A DNA stretch of 64,000 nt from Tetradesmus obliquus (lineage: Eukaryota > Chlorophyta > Chlorophyceae > Sphaeropleales > Scenedesmaceae), in NCBI GenBank assembly GCA_030272155.1, contig CP126205.1:3522501-3586500 (forward strand), given 5' to 3'. This document shows, one piece after another, positions 47,301 to 64,000 of the stretch. Position 1 is the stretch's first letter. The number at the start of each line of letters is the position of its first letter. Made by a program: the position numbers and the translations under genes. The notes below the pieces were generated by a model. It was not told the DNA's origin and made no database searches. It saw only the letters and a list, made by a program, of their open reading frames with translations.

Positions 47301-47936
47301 CAGCGCCAGGTTGAGTCGGTCAAGGTGATCGTCCAGGCAGGGCAGCAACAGACATGCATGTGATGAACCAAAACCCACAAACCATGGCTCTTAAATTCCA
47401 CCTTGAAGCGCGGCCACAGCGCCAGGTTGAGCCGGTCCAGGTAGTCGTCCAGGCAGGGCACGCGTCGCCTTGCCATCAAGCTGCGGTGCTCGCTGTTCAG
47501 CCGGATCATCAGCAGCACGCACAGCACGTCGTGCTGGTTCTGCGGTGCGGCAGCGCACACAGGACACAGGAGGCGGTCGAGTGAGACGCAACGCAGCCGT
47601 CGTCTGCTTGTCAACACCTTGCCCTTGTTGATGTGTATGCTCCCGACGCCTCTGGTTTGCTCTACAGTACAGTGCCCATCTTGCCGGCTTGTCCTCGATC
47701 GCGCACACTGTTTAGCCCCTCACATCACAGCTGCTGCATGTCTGCTGCCTGCCTTGGGCTGCCTCTCACCTGCAGCTGCTCGGCCAGATCTCCCTCCACC
47801 ACCGCCACCACCGGGGCGAAGAGCTCTCTGAAGGCCGCCTCCTCCTCCCAGAAGTCCAGGCAGAACAGGAACTCACTGCTGGCGGTGTCCACCAGCAGCT
47901 TGTGCACGTTGCGGAAGATGACCTGGCGCGGCCAGG

Positions 47937-47970
<34 letters not shown>

Positions 47971-50900
47971 AGGAGCAGCAGGGGTAGGAGAAGGCAAGGG
48001 AACAAGTTCAGTGCAACACAGTGACGCACGAAGGCATGAGAAACATCACACGACATGCCAGCCTGGAGGCGGCAGCAGTAGACAAGGGCCCGCCACACAT
48101 GCATGCACGTCCCAGGGGCATCACCTAGACAAAGCTGCGCAGCCATGCTCAGTGCCAATGTTTGCGTCAGCCAGCCACACTGCAACAACAGATCGATGCT
48201 TCATGCAGGGCCTCACCTCGTAGGGGAAGCGCTTGCCCTCAAACTCGGCCATGTGCGGGATGATGGCGGGCTGGCTGACCTGCGACAGCACGTCCAGCCG
48301 CTCACCCAGCTCAAATGCACGCTCCTGCAGAAACAGGAAATGAAGCAGTAGAAGCAGCAGAGTGCAGACATCACAACAGGCTCTTACGCAGAGCAAATCA
48401 GGGAATTTGCCGCAGCACGTCCAGCCGCTCACCCAGCTCAAACGCACGCTCCTGCAGACAGCAGACAGAGGCAGCAGCAGCAGCAGCATAGCAAGTGCGG
48501 CACGCCAGTGAGATCAAGCGCAGAGCAGGTGTGACAATCTGCTATCAGGGCGAGCTACGGTCCTGCTGGCACGGCAAGCACCCTCTGCGTATGCAATCAT
48601 CAGCCCAGTGGTAACCTGTGCAGCTCGGCCCCTGACTGGTTGGGGCACTATGTTTGCATGTTCCCAACGCAAGCCGCGCAGCACAGCTTGCTGGCGCTCG
48701 CACCCCCCCACACCGTGTTGGCGCCGCTCCCTGCAGTGGCTTTCGAGAACAGCAACATCATGCCGCCCACGCCGCTGGCCACGCTGCCCATCGCCCCTTG
48801 CTGCCAACTGTTGTCCACAACAGCCTCCAACAAACACAGCTGCACCCATACAAGCTCGCCCCTAAGCTGGCTAGGGCAAACCAAGCACATGCTCCAACTT
48901 GAAGTGCAAGTCAGGCAGGACAGACTGAGATGACGCAGGATACTAGTGACAGCTGAGGCTACTCAAAAAAGCCCCCACGCACCGTGTTGGCGCCGCGCCC
49001 TGCGGTGGCCTTTGAGAACAGCGACATCATGCCGCCCACGCCGCTGGCCACGCTGCCCATCGCCCCACTGGGCGCCTCCGCCAGCCCCAGCACGTCAGCC
49101 TGGCCTGCTGCTGGCGTCACCATGCGCTCCAGCGCCCCGAGGTAGGTCTTGAAGTGGCCCGCCAGCACACGCGACATCACGCTCACGTACTCCGCTCGCA
49201 GCTGCAGCAGGAATCACAATAGGGCACGATGTCAGCGGCAGAGGTGGCGATTATTTCAGTATGGTGGGTAGCTGGCATGAGGTACGCAATCGTTGAAAGC
49301 AAAGGTGTTCAGCATTAGGACCTTGTGCGCCCACCCATACTCTGACCAGCCAAGCCACACAGCAGCAAGCATGCACGCATGCTCCTATCAGAGCTGCCAG
49401 GCCGCCCCCCTCACCTCCGCATGCACGTCTGGGCCATGCTCCGCCAGGAAGCGCACAAAGTACTTGTACTTGAGCAGCGAGTTCTGCTGGATGATGCTGA
49501 TGTTGGTCTTGGGCTTGCGCAGCTGGTACAGCTTGGACAGCAGGAAGTCGCGCACCTGCAGCGCACACACCAGAACACACGCACACGGGCCATGTCGCAC
49601 GACGCTTGGAACACAGCCTGCATGCCACGTCAAGCCTTTCACAAACCTCCTTGCAGAAGCCTTGTGTGGATGCAAAAACTCCAGTCGGAACTCCCATCAC
49701 GCCATCTGCAGCTGCTTGCTGGCAAAATCTTTTTGAAAAGTAATATTACAGGGCCGCTCGCGCCCACCTTGGCGATGGCGCGGTTGCGCAGCTTCTCCAG
49801 CACTGCCTCCACGTCGCGCCGCGCCTGGCTGTGCTTCACGGCCTCGTTGCTGTTGATGAACGCGATCTTGCGCGCCAGCACCAGCAGGTGCTCCAGGTAC
49901 TCCTCACTCACCTGTGGCAGCAGGGCAGCGCAGCAGGCCAAACGAGGAGGGGGGCAAGGCATTGTGAGGCAGGTAAGCAGTGAAGTGGTACTCCTGGCAC
50001 ACCTGGCCACCGCAGGGATGATGCAGGGATGCAGGCCAGGGGTCGGGTTTAGAATTGCAGGCAGGGCAAGGGGGTGAAGGTTGAGGAGGGGGGGGGGGGA
50101 CATGACCGTGCAAAACAGTGGAGAACTATATACCGCTGGCTGCCACCAGACAGGTGCTGTCAAGATCCTGCTGCCCCATTGCCGTGCAACTAAACCTCTG
50201 CGCTGGCTGCTGCTCACTGCTGGAGCAGGCCTTTTGCTTTGTGTCAACAAATGCGCACCTCTGACTCCAGCGGGGTGCTAAATGCAAGAAAATCTCACAT
50301 TTGCTGACCCAGCCCACTGCTGCTGCCAGCACACCTCTGAGCCCCCCTCCCCCCCCCTGCTGATGCTGCAAATGCTTGAGACAACCCTTTGATGTGCCTA
50401 CTGCTCATTATCCACTGCTGTCACAAGCAGCAGCAGCAGCAGCAGCAAGCCCACCTCTGAGTCCAGCACGCTGCTGATGAGGTCCTCGCTGACCACCAGC
50501 TGCTCCAGGAAGCTGCCCAGCCGGTCCTCCAGCGCCCGCCTGTTGCGCAGCTTCGTCGACATGGTGGCAGATTGCACCTGTGCGCCAGCACGCACAGGAA
50601 AAGACTTCAGGGTGAAAAGGCAGCAGCCAGCTGTGCAGATACACAGGTCTTGCAGCATGCTTGACAGCTGCACTTGCCACCGCAGCAGGCGCTGCAGCAG
50701 CCACAGGCCAAATGGTGTCGTTACAAGTTGCTTCACCCCAAGGCCTGCTGCTGCTGCCGATGATAATGCTGAAAGCAACTCTGCTTGCATGCAGCTCTCT
50801 CCCCCCTGTCAGCTTCCTGGCCTGGCTGCCGGCAGCACGCGTGACTTGCCGTTGCTGCCCCAGTACCCTGTTTGCACGCCGCTGCTGCAAGCGCTACCAA

Positions 50901-52248
50901 CGAGACATGCGCAAGCCCCTCCTGTGCACAACTCCAACTGCAGGACAACAGCTGTTATGTATGCAGGCTGCTGTGTACGCGGCTGTGTCGCTGCAGACGC
51001 CTGCGCCGTGTCCTGCAAGCCGTCATGCCCCTGCCGCACCTGCAGCGCGCGTATCTCCTCGCTGACCTGGCCCAGGTCAGTCTGGAACTTGCCCAGCAGG
51101 CCCTCCATGTGCTCCAGGATGGAGTCGCAGTGCTTGATCTGCAGCCGCATCCAGCAGGGTTTGAGAGGCATACATATGGCGTTAGCAGGTACAGGTTGGC
51201 GAGGTGCGCTGAATAGACTCACATCCAGCTACTTGGTAGCAGTTGCAGCCCCCACCAACAAGGCCCGCCCATCTCCTGCAACCTTGCTGCACGCTGCTGC
51301 TGCCAGGCACCCTCCACAGGCCAGTACCAGTGTAGGATACCTTGCTCCAGCTGACTGCTGCAGGCGGCATTAAAACAGCTGCCCAGCGCTGCACGCTACC
51401 TGCACAGCTGCAGCTGGCAGCACGAGCGGCTTGCGCAGCGCTGGCCCAGCAGCGCGTCCATCACCTGCTCATGCAGCGCCACCAGGTTCTCGATTTCTGC
51501 AATGTAGACGGCATGCAAACAGCCGCACTGCTGCAAGTCGCAGCATATACACAAAGCTGCCTGCGCAGCGCTAGCCCAGCACCACCTGCTTATGCAGTTT
51601 GACTGGAACAGTCAAACGGGAACAATCACAACGCGCACCTGCTCATGCAGCGCCACAAGGTTGTCGCTCTCTGCGATGTAGTCCTGTATGGACTCCAGCT
51701 CTAGTGCACGCAGCCGGCCGCCCACATCAGCGCTGTGCTGCTGGATGACCACGCCCTGCTCTAGGATGGCACGGATGACCTCGTGTCCTGCAAACTCCTC
51801 CAGCTCAGTCTCCAGCGCTGACAGCTGTCGGTTGGGCATTTGAATTTTGGTGCAGAGTGATGTGAGTTCAGGGGCAGGGCAAGTGCTGTGCTGGCATATG
51901 TATGAGCATGGCAGCTTGATGTACTGGGGGAGTGTTCCTACAAGCAGCTGCGTGTTGCTGCTGCACAACAGCAGCACCCATGTACTTGTGCATGGCAGGT
52001 CTAGTCGCAAGGACAATCATGTGAGCATGCCGCTCACACATGTTGCCACTGCTGTTGATATGCCCTATAGAACCCATCCCATCTACCTGCTGCTGCGCCT
52101 GTGAGGAGTCTTCCATCCCTTGCAGGGCAAGGGAGCTCTGCTGCTGGTCGCTGCTGTCATCGTCATCCAGCTCCTCGCCATTGAACAAGTCCTCCATCAG
52201 CGACTTGCGCAGCGCCTCAGCATACTGCTGTGCGTCTAGAGACGCCAT
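44379..52248 (-). CDS. VPS52: VPS52, GARP/EARP tethering complex subunit
   Basis: Seventeen exons on the minus strand: 52,248-52,087; 51,824-51,639; 51,138-51,040; 50,577-50,455; 49,911-49,768; 49,555-49,415; 49,201-48,983; 48,324-48,217; 47,922-47,770; 47,539-47,402; 46,874-46,803; 46,559-46,481; 46,198-46,099; 45,918-45,723; 45,475-45,340; 45,109-44,979; 44,522-44,379. All are GT-AG and in phase, giving 776 aa (animal and plant VPS52 are about 700-725). Family landmarks: the coiled-coil N-terminal half (KLRNRRALEDRLGSFLEQLV), LRKPKTNISIIQQNSLLKYK, QPAIIPHMAEFEGKRFPYE, LLVDTASSEFLFCLDFWEE, MIRLNSEHRSLMARRRVPC, LDDYLDRLNLALWPRFK, and the C-terminal QLLLYYTRMLELLKRQGPEG. VPS52 tethers endosome-derived vesicles at the trans-Golgi; Arabidopsis POK is the plant homologue. 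A Gln-rich insert (about 620-640) is lineage-specific. Introns contain partial copies of exons 2, 7, 8, 10, 16 and 17. Confidence 0.93.
44575..44710 (-). repeat. Two partial copies of VPS52 exon 17 (5' edge)
   Basis: Copies at about 44,666-44,708 and 44,579-44,622 precede the real exon 17 (44,379-44,522). Each has cag|gccagcatgacgcagctgctg, reading ASMTQLLLYYTRM, and then diverges to a stop. The repeat period is about 87 bp. Confidence 0.9.
44818..44852 (-). repeat. Partial copy of VPS52 exon 16 (3' edge)
   Basis: It matches the last ~30 bp of exon 16 and its donor (ctgcagcacctcgcgcg(c)gcag), about 130 bp downstream of the real donor. Confidence 0.75.
47028..47345 (-). repeat. Three partial copies of VPS52 exon 10 (3' edge)
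   Basis: Copies at about 47,283-47,345, 47,166-47,225 and 47,028-47,105 follow exon 10 (47,402-47,539). They read LDDHLDRLNLALWPRFK, DDHLNRLILALWPCFK and a frameshifted LDDYLDMAEPGT. Divergence rises with distance from the real exon. The period is about 115-120 bp. Confidence 0.9.
48410..48460 (-). repeat. Partial copy of VPS52 exon 8 (5' edge)
   Basis: It reads cag|ERAFELGERLDVL like exon 8 (48,217-48,324) and then a stop; it lies upstream of exon 8 in the transcript. Confidence 0.88.
48708..48800 (-). repeat. Partial copy of VPS52 exon 7 (3' edge)
   Basis: It reads AMGSVASGVGGMMLLFSKAT against AMGSVASGVGGMMSLFSKAT, followed by the same GANT|gt donor, downstream of exon 7 (48,983-49,201). 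Confidence 0.9.
51435..51605 (-). repeat. Two partial copies of VPS52 exon 2 end and adjoining intron
   Basis: About 51,440-51,515 reads IAEIENLVALHEQ, copying the exon 2 end (IAESDNLVALHEQ, 51,639). A weaker copy of the exon tip plus intron (gcctgcgcagcgct(a/g)gcccagca) lies at about 51,550-51,600. Both are downstream of exon 2. Confidence 0.82.
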
Positions 52249-52821
52249 GACGCGGCTGAAGGCGAACAGCTGCTACTCTGCTGTGCTTGCTGTAGTGCCA
52301 ACTGAAGGAACTGATGCTCCAGCAGCGCAAGCCTCTCTATGCTGTCTGTTCAGCTCATGATGCTGAGTTGTGCTGTTGCTGTACAATACGAAGCAACAGG
52401 TTGCTACGTAGACGAACGTGAGAGCATACGAGGTCAAGAGCGTAGTTGTGCAGCAGTGCTGTCCTGCAGCAGATGGCAATGTGTGAAGTTGACTGATGCG
52501 GTAAGGTTGTGTAATACGTACTTGCCTTTATCAAAGTTAAGGTTCGAGTACGTGTACGTGCAGCGATTTTGATTGCCAGCGTTGGTCGGAACCCGTGCAC
52601 AACCCTGGGCGGGTTTGAGAAAGGCACGGCACTCAAAGGTTTGGCTGACCAGACCAATTGCAGCAAGCTCAAAGGATTAAGAAGCTGTATCCTTCAACCT
52701 TCTATCTATTTCACGCTCTTTGTCAAAGTAGGAAACTAGTGCCGTAGCAGCAGCAATCGCAGCAGCAGCAGCAGCCCCGTGATGGTTTGAAGAGCAGTAT
52801 CTAAAGCAAGCAGCAGCAAAC
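52249..52821. promoter_or_regulatory. Shared divergent promoter region, VPS52 / eIF2D
   Basis: VPS52 starts at 52,248 on the minus strand and eIF2D at 52,822 on the plus strand, leaving 573 bp for both 5' UTRs and promoters. No TATA box is obvious. A CAG run at about 52,746-52,775 is the only repeat. Confidence 0.6.
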
Positions 52822-59456
<6,635 letters not shown>

Positions 59457-59775
59457 GGAACTTCCTGGTCAGGAAGTGAGGCTCACACCATGAACTTCAT
59501 AGTGGCGCAGCAGCATGCTGGCTGGAAGGCTGCAGTGCTGTGCTGATGCTGATGCTGCCAGCAGGCTGCGTAAGTACTTTCAGGTCACACCAACAAATCC
59601 TCAGTGACACGGCAGCAGGCTAGGTTCGAACAGCACCTCCTGCCGGGAGGTTCACCAGGCTGGTGAAGAGGTGAAGCTTGCACGGTGAACTCAAAGTTCA
59701 CTAAGGAGTCCGCAGTGGTGCAGCAGCGTGCTAGCTTCAAGGCATCAGTGCAGCAGCCAGCTGCCAGCAACGGCA

Positions 59776-60123
59776 GCACCAGCACAGTCCGGCAGCAACA
59801 GCACAGTCCGGCAGCAACAGCACAGTCCGGCAGCACCAGCACAGTCCGGCAGCAACAGCACAGTCCGGCAGCAACAGCACAGTCCGGCAGCAACAGCACA
59901 GTCCGGCAGCACCAGCACAGTCCGGCAGCACCAGCACAGTCCGGCAGCAACAGCACAGTCCGGCAGCACCAGCACAGTCCGGCAGCAACAGCACAGTCCG
60001 GCAGCAACAGCACAGTCCGGCAGCAACAGCACAGTCCGGCAGCAACAGCACAGTCCGGCAGCAACAGCACAGTCCGGCAGCAACAGCACAGTCCGGCAGC
60101 AACAGCACAGTCCGGCAGCAACA
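59776..60123 (+). repeat. 19-bp minisatellite
   Basis: The unit cagca(a/c)cagcacagtccgg is repeated about 18 times with only an a/c variant. Because 19 is not a multiple of 3, each frame shows the same 19-residue pattern, so the long ORFs on both strands here are artefacts. Confidence 0.95.
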
Positions 60124-60365
60124 GCAGCAGCAGCAGCAGCAGATGAGCCGCCAGTGCATGTTTTCGCGGCTGCTGCGGAGGTTGTGTGGCCGGTGCTGCG
60201 CTTGGCTGGAGGCCGCCTGCCGCCTGCAGGTTTGGACGGGCCACTGAGCACCTGGCAAACTGCAGCCACCTCAGTCACTGCACTCCAGGCTGCAGCTGCA
60301 TGCACAGCCTCCCCACACCAGCTGCTGCTGCGCTGCAGCAGCCAGTGCTGATGTGGCAAGCCACA

Positions 60366-60475
60366 GTACAGCAACAGTACAGACACAGCACAGCAGCAGT
60401 ACAGCAGTACAGCAGCAGTACAGCAGCCACAGTACAGCAGCAGTACAGCAGTACAGCCACAGTACAGCAGCAGGC
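60366..60475 (+). repeat. (CAGTACAGCAG)-type minisatellite
   Basis: Irregular repeats of cagtacagcag and cagccacagtacag, about ten in all. Confidence 0.85.
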
Positions 60476-61532
60476 TGGTGAGCCTGCAGCTGCTGCTGGC
60501 TCACCTCGGCAGTGGCTGCAGTACGTTGCAAGGGTTGCGGCGCCACACAAGGTGCGCAGCTCTGCATGTACCCTGGTTCTTTGCAGTCAGGGAGCCGTAG
60601 CGACGCGTCCTGTTCACAGGCGGTTGTGAGCCTTGCGTGGCTGGATGCCAGCACTGCTTTGGCGGGCCAGCAGCCAGCTGTACAAGGCAAAGTGGTAGTG
60701 CCAGCTGCTAGAAGCGGCCTTGTCATGAGCTGCTGCAGTGCTTGTGTAGCCAGCCGACACACATCCAGCGCAGCACTTGACCACGCAGACAGGGTCAGGC
60801 GCCGCAGCAGTCGGGCAGCGTCTGGCATGTGGGGTGCTTGTAGTGCACATGTGTCTGTCATGGTGTGCCGTGGCTCGTGTTTGTCATGTCGGCTGCAGCT
60901 GCAGCTGTACTACAGCTGTGTAGTACACTTGCCCGCGGCTGCAACCCGTTTCAGTCCAGTTGCACTGCGGTGCCCATTGCCAGGCCGACTGTGGCTGTCA
61001 GCGTGGCTGTGCGCGGTTTGCGTCTTGCAAGGAGTGTAACGCATCCATTCTAGACTGTAGTGGAGTAGCATTTCACTCAGTACTTTCGTGACTGTCATGA
61101 AATATCTTCTGTCTTACCAGTGTTCCAGCAACATTCACAGCAGTTTGTTTCTGTGTACCAACAGAATACGGGTGCAACCGTGTTTTGTGAAGGGCAGGCC
61201 AGCTGCAAGCCTGGTCCTGTGAAGTTCATGATGCAAAGGCACCTCCAGCTTGTGCTCTGCCCCTGCTGGTTGCGCAGCCATGCAGTCCGTTCTGCCGCAA
61301 CCTCGACCAAAGCGTTTTGTCACAGTCACTTCTGCGAGTACGCCAGAGTGATGCCTCAAGCAGCACAGCTGCGGCTCTGGTCCAAGGCGGTGTCACTCCT
61401 TCACGAAGTTGGCCGGGTGACACAGCTCATCATGCTGGCATTGCTCGGTGATTACACCAGTTGTCTCTCCGGATATGAATATATTTTGCTGATGTAAATC
61501 CTGCCAGGCAAGCCTCAGGAGCACAGGTCTCT

Positions 61533-61935
61533 TTGCAACTCAGCACAGCACGGTGGCCGGGACTTCCAGCAGCATCGCAAAAGTTTAGTGCGTTCATAAC
61601 ATCTGCACTGCAAGCGAGCGAGATGCGCGGGCGAGCTGGAGCGAGCGCAGCAGTAAGACAAGAGGCCAGGCCTGACGCCCAGCAGGCACTCGCATGGCTC
61701 GAACAGCTCAACAGCATGCAGCTGTCCGAATTAGACGCTGGCTGGCTGAATCGGAGCAACGCAATCAGCATGGCTGTACTCAGGCCCCACGCCCAAGCCC
61801 AGGTGGCAGCAATGCTTGAGCTGATATGCTCAGCAGCCTGCAAACTACTGAACTTCCTGTGCCTGGAAAGTGGAGTGACTCAAAGCATGGGTATCAGCAG
61901 AGATCGCGCAGGCAGCCCAGCTCGTGGCAGCGGTG

Positions 61936-62030
<95 letters not shown>

Positions 62031-62513
62031 CCCCCAGTGCAGGGGCAGGGCCCAGGAGTGTTGCAGCAAGCCTAGTGGCTAACTTCCTCAAGGACACACG
62101 AGCATGCATTGAAGACCTCGCAGCCAGAGACCCACAGCTATTCCCCAGACTGGCTTTGCGGGTGCTTGTCGACACGGGTGAGCCATTGCCAGCAGCAAGC
62201 CTGTGCAGCATCGCCCATTGTGTTGTATGCGTGTGTTCAATGACGCAGCAGTTGACAGGGACTGGCTGCAGGCAGTGCAGCAGTGACTGGCTGCAGGCGT
62301 TGCAGGTTGCAGCAGCCTGAGCTGTAGCAGGGGTCCCTTGTCTGGTCTGAGCTTTTGCGAGAGCACAGACCATACACACTGCTCTTCTGAACACACAGCA
62401 GGTTCAGCGCAGGCATGACACGAATGCGGCACGCCCCCCTCTCTGCTGCTGCAGGGCTGATGGGCAGCCTGGCAGGCCGCATGCAGTGGACAGCTGGCCA
62501 GCTGCAGCAGACC

Positions 62514-62545
<32 letters not shown>

Positions 62546-63867
62546 GCAGTGGGCACTTCACATGCGTTCAGTGGGTGCGTCGCTGCTGACGATATGGGCA
62601 TGCTGCAAGAACGTCATCCACAAGGATGCAGCTGAGATGCGCAGCACGCGCATGGTGAAGGAATTCGCAGCGCTGCTGCTGCCTGCTGCCAGGCTCGTAT
62701 GGCGCCTTGTGGAGACGTTGCCACCAACCGCAGCAGGCAGCAGCAGCAGCAGCAGTGTTCAGGCGCGCCCTCTATCAGCAGGCGTGCCAGCAGCTGCAGT
62801 TGCCTCAGACGCAGATAAGCAGCTGCTGCTCCTTGCTACACAGTTTGGCACGTATGCTGTATGTGTGCTAGGGGGCGATTCAGCCTTTGCATTCCCTGCT
62901 GAGGCTGCCTGCAGTGATGAGTTGGCGCAGGTGCTGCTGCTGTACCTCGCATGCACAGCAGCCTGCACCAGGCAGCTGCAGACCAACGCCAGGTCCGCTG
63001 CCACAGCATCAGGTGGCAACAGCAGCAAGAGTGACAGGGGCAGCAGCAGCAGCAGCAGCAGCAGGCGCAGCAGTTCTTCTGCCGCACAGGCCAGCAGCAG
63101 CCAAGGCAGCACAGATGTCCCACCACACCACATGGCGCTGCTGTCTGCGCTGGCGCCCGTGCTGCAGCAGCCACCCATCTTCCCTGCTGGGCTGGAAGAG
63201 CACGTGCAGCAGCTGGCAGCACTTGCTGCACCCTCCCTGTCGGTTGTGTCTGGCTTCCTGGTGCAACGCACACAGCTCCTGCAGCACAGCCAGGCGCCGC
63301 CAGCAGCAGCAGCCGCAGCAGCCAGCAGCAGCAGCAGCAGCAGTGCAGCAGCGCCCCTCGGTGGCATGCTGCCTCGTGACGAGCTGCTGCTGCCGCTGCT
63401 GCTGACGATTGCGGAGCTGGCGGCGCTGCAGCCGCCACGCAGGGCGGCGCTGCTGCCTGCTGCGGGCAGCTTTATGGTGGCACTACTTAATGAGCAGTGC
63501 GAGCAGCTGATGCCATCTGCAGCTACAGCGAGCGCCAGCGCAGCAGCAGCGCCTGTGCCGGCTGCCGCAGCAGCAGTTGCTGTCGCGCTTGTGGAGCCGG
63601 TGCTGCTGCAGCTGGTGCTTCGTGGCTGCATACCTTGGAGGAGGCGGCGCAGCAGCAGCCACGCCTGCAGCGGGCAGCAGTGCAGATGCCGAGGCTGCGG
63701 AGCGGGATGAACGGCTGGCGATCAGCTACCTGCTGCTGATGGTGGTGGTGCTGCAACACGGTGAGTGGCCTGCCTGCTGCTGCTGCTACTGCTGCTGCTG
63801 TTGCTGCTGCTGATGGTGGTGGTGCTGCTGCTGATGGTGGTGGTGCTGCAACACGGTGAGTGGCCTG

Positions 63868-63901
<34 letters not shown>

Positions 63902-63967
63902 ATGCTGGTGGTGCTGCAACACGGTGAGTGGCCTGCCTGCTGCTGCGTCCAACAGCGCCAGCTGAGT
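61533..63967 (+). CDS. Unrecognised Ala/Gln/Ser-rich protein, runs off window
   Basis: I do not recognise this protein. A first exon opens at 61,533 (or the ATG at 61,623: MRGRAGASAAVRQEARPDAQ). After a long CAG run (61,938-62,030) the frame that continues sensibly (VANFLKDTRACIEDLAARDP) is a different one, ending at a donor at 62,177 (acgg|gtgagc). It joins in phase to an exon from 62,455 (GLMGSLAGRMQWTAGQ). That exon is mostly predicted helix with poly-Gln/Ser inserts, including NVIHKDAAEMRSTRMVKEFA and DKQLLLLATQFGTYAVCVLG. Near 63,640 another frame (AEAAERDERLAISYLLLMVV) takes over up to a donor at about 63,761. Two frame changes could mean hidden splicing, sequence errors in repeats, or decay. 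Coordinates are approximate. Confidence 0.5.
63820..63935 (+). repeat. Two partial copies of the preceding exon end (3' edge)
   Basis: The exon end and donor (gtggtggtgctgcaacacg|gtgagtgg) at about 63,737-63,768 recurs at about 63,836-63,863 and 63,907-63,933, each followed by a CTG run. Confidence 0.88.
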
Positions 63968-64000
63968 CTGTGCTGGTGCTTGTGCAGTGGACATGTGGTA

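Larger units (their letters stand above)
59457..61532. other. Intergenic with minisatellites; no gene supported
   Basis: 3' flank of eIF2D. Apart from the repeats at 59,776-60,123 and 60,366-60,475, it holds an open frame at 61,120-61,497 (125 codons) with no recognisable motif. I could not support a gene. Confidence 0.55.

Noticed and set aside
59585..60386. Long Cys/Leu-rich and Ser/Gln-rich ORFs on both strands
   Set aside because: Products of the 19-bp minisatellite; every frame repeats the same 19-residue pattern.

Overview
This window is nuclear DNA from a green alga, most likely of the Chlorophyceae. A Sphaeropleales-like species is a guess, not a demonstration. The signs are many short GT-AG introns, CAG/CTG runs through exons and introns, poly-Gln/Ala/Ser proteins, a plastid-type acyl-ACP synthetase, a SOQ1-like HAD protein, an OPR-like repeat protein, and a TTTAGGG-type telomere-like tract. 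No bacterial operon, tRNA, rRNA or CRISPR array was seen.

Bases 1 to about 25,640 hold no host gene that I can support. This part is a 312-bp tandem satellite riddled with 5'-truncated, poly(A)-tailed copies of one non-LTR retrotransposon (LINE). The copies sit in both orientations and are nested inside each other up to three deep. At many junctions I can read 8-15 bp target-site duplications. Two copies of about 2.2 kb keep the C-terminal part of the LINE ORF2 with a CX4C...HX4C zinc-knuckle-like motif. Whole composite blocks (satellite plus insertions) recur elsewhere in the array, so it also grew by segmental duplication and exchange. The architecture resembles the Zepp-type LINE clusters known from trebouxiophyte and chlorophyte centromeres and chromosome ends. 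At 25,638-26,720 lies a separate satellite of about 182 bp built from alternating A and B units.

From 27,361 the window becomes gene-dense: (1) minus strand, a 259-aa plastid-type HAD phosphatase like the HAD domain of SOQ1; (2) minus, a 16-exon long-chain acyl-ACP synthetase (AAE15/16 type, 738 aa); (3) minus, a 913-aa OPR-like protein; (4) minus, a 17-exon VPS52 (GARP/EARP tethering subunit, 776 aa); (5) plus, an 11-exon eIF2D (605 aa), head to head with VPS52 over 573 bp; (6) plus, an unrecognised Ala/Gln/Ser-rich protein running off the right edge. For genes 1, 2, 4 and 5 the exon models were assembled by hand; every junction is GT-AG and the phases close exactly from start to stop.

The most unusual observation is in the gene half. 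Many exons of genes 2, 4, 5 and 6 have one to four degenerate partial copies in the adjacent intron. The copies obey a positional rule: copies of an exon's 5' edge (with the acceptor) lie upstream of it, and copies of its 3' edge (with the donor) lie downstream. The introns therefore seem to have grown by repeated tandem duplication across splice junctions, leaving arrays of decoy splice sites.
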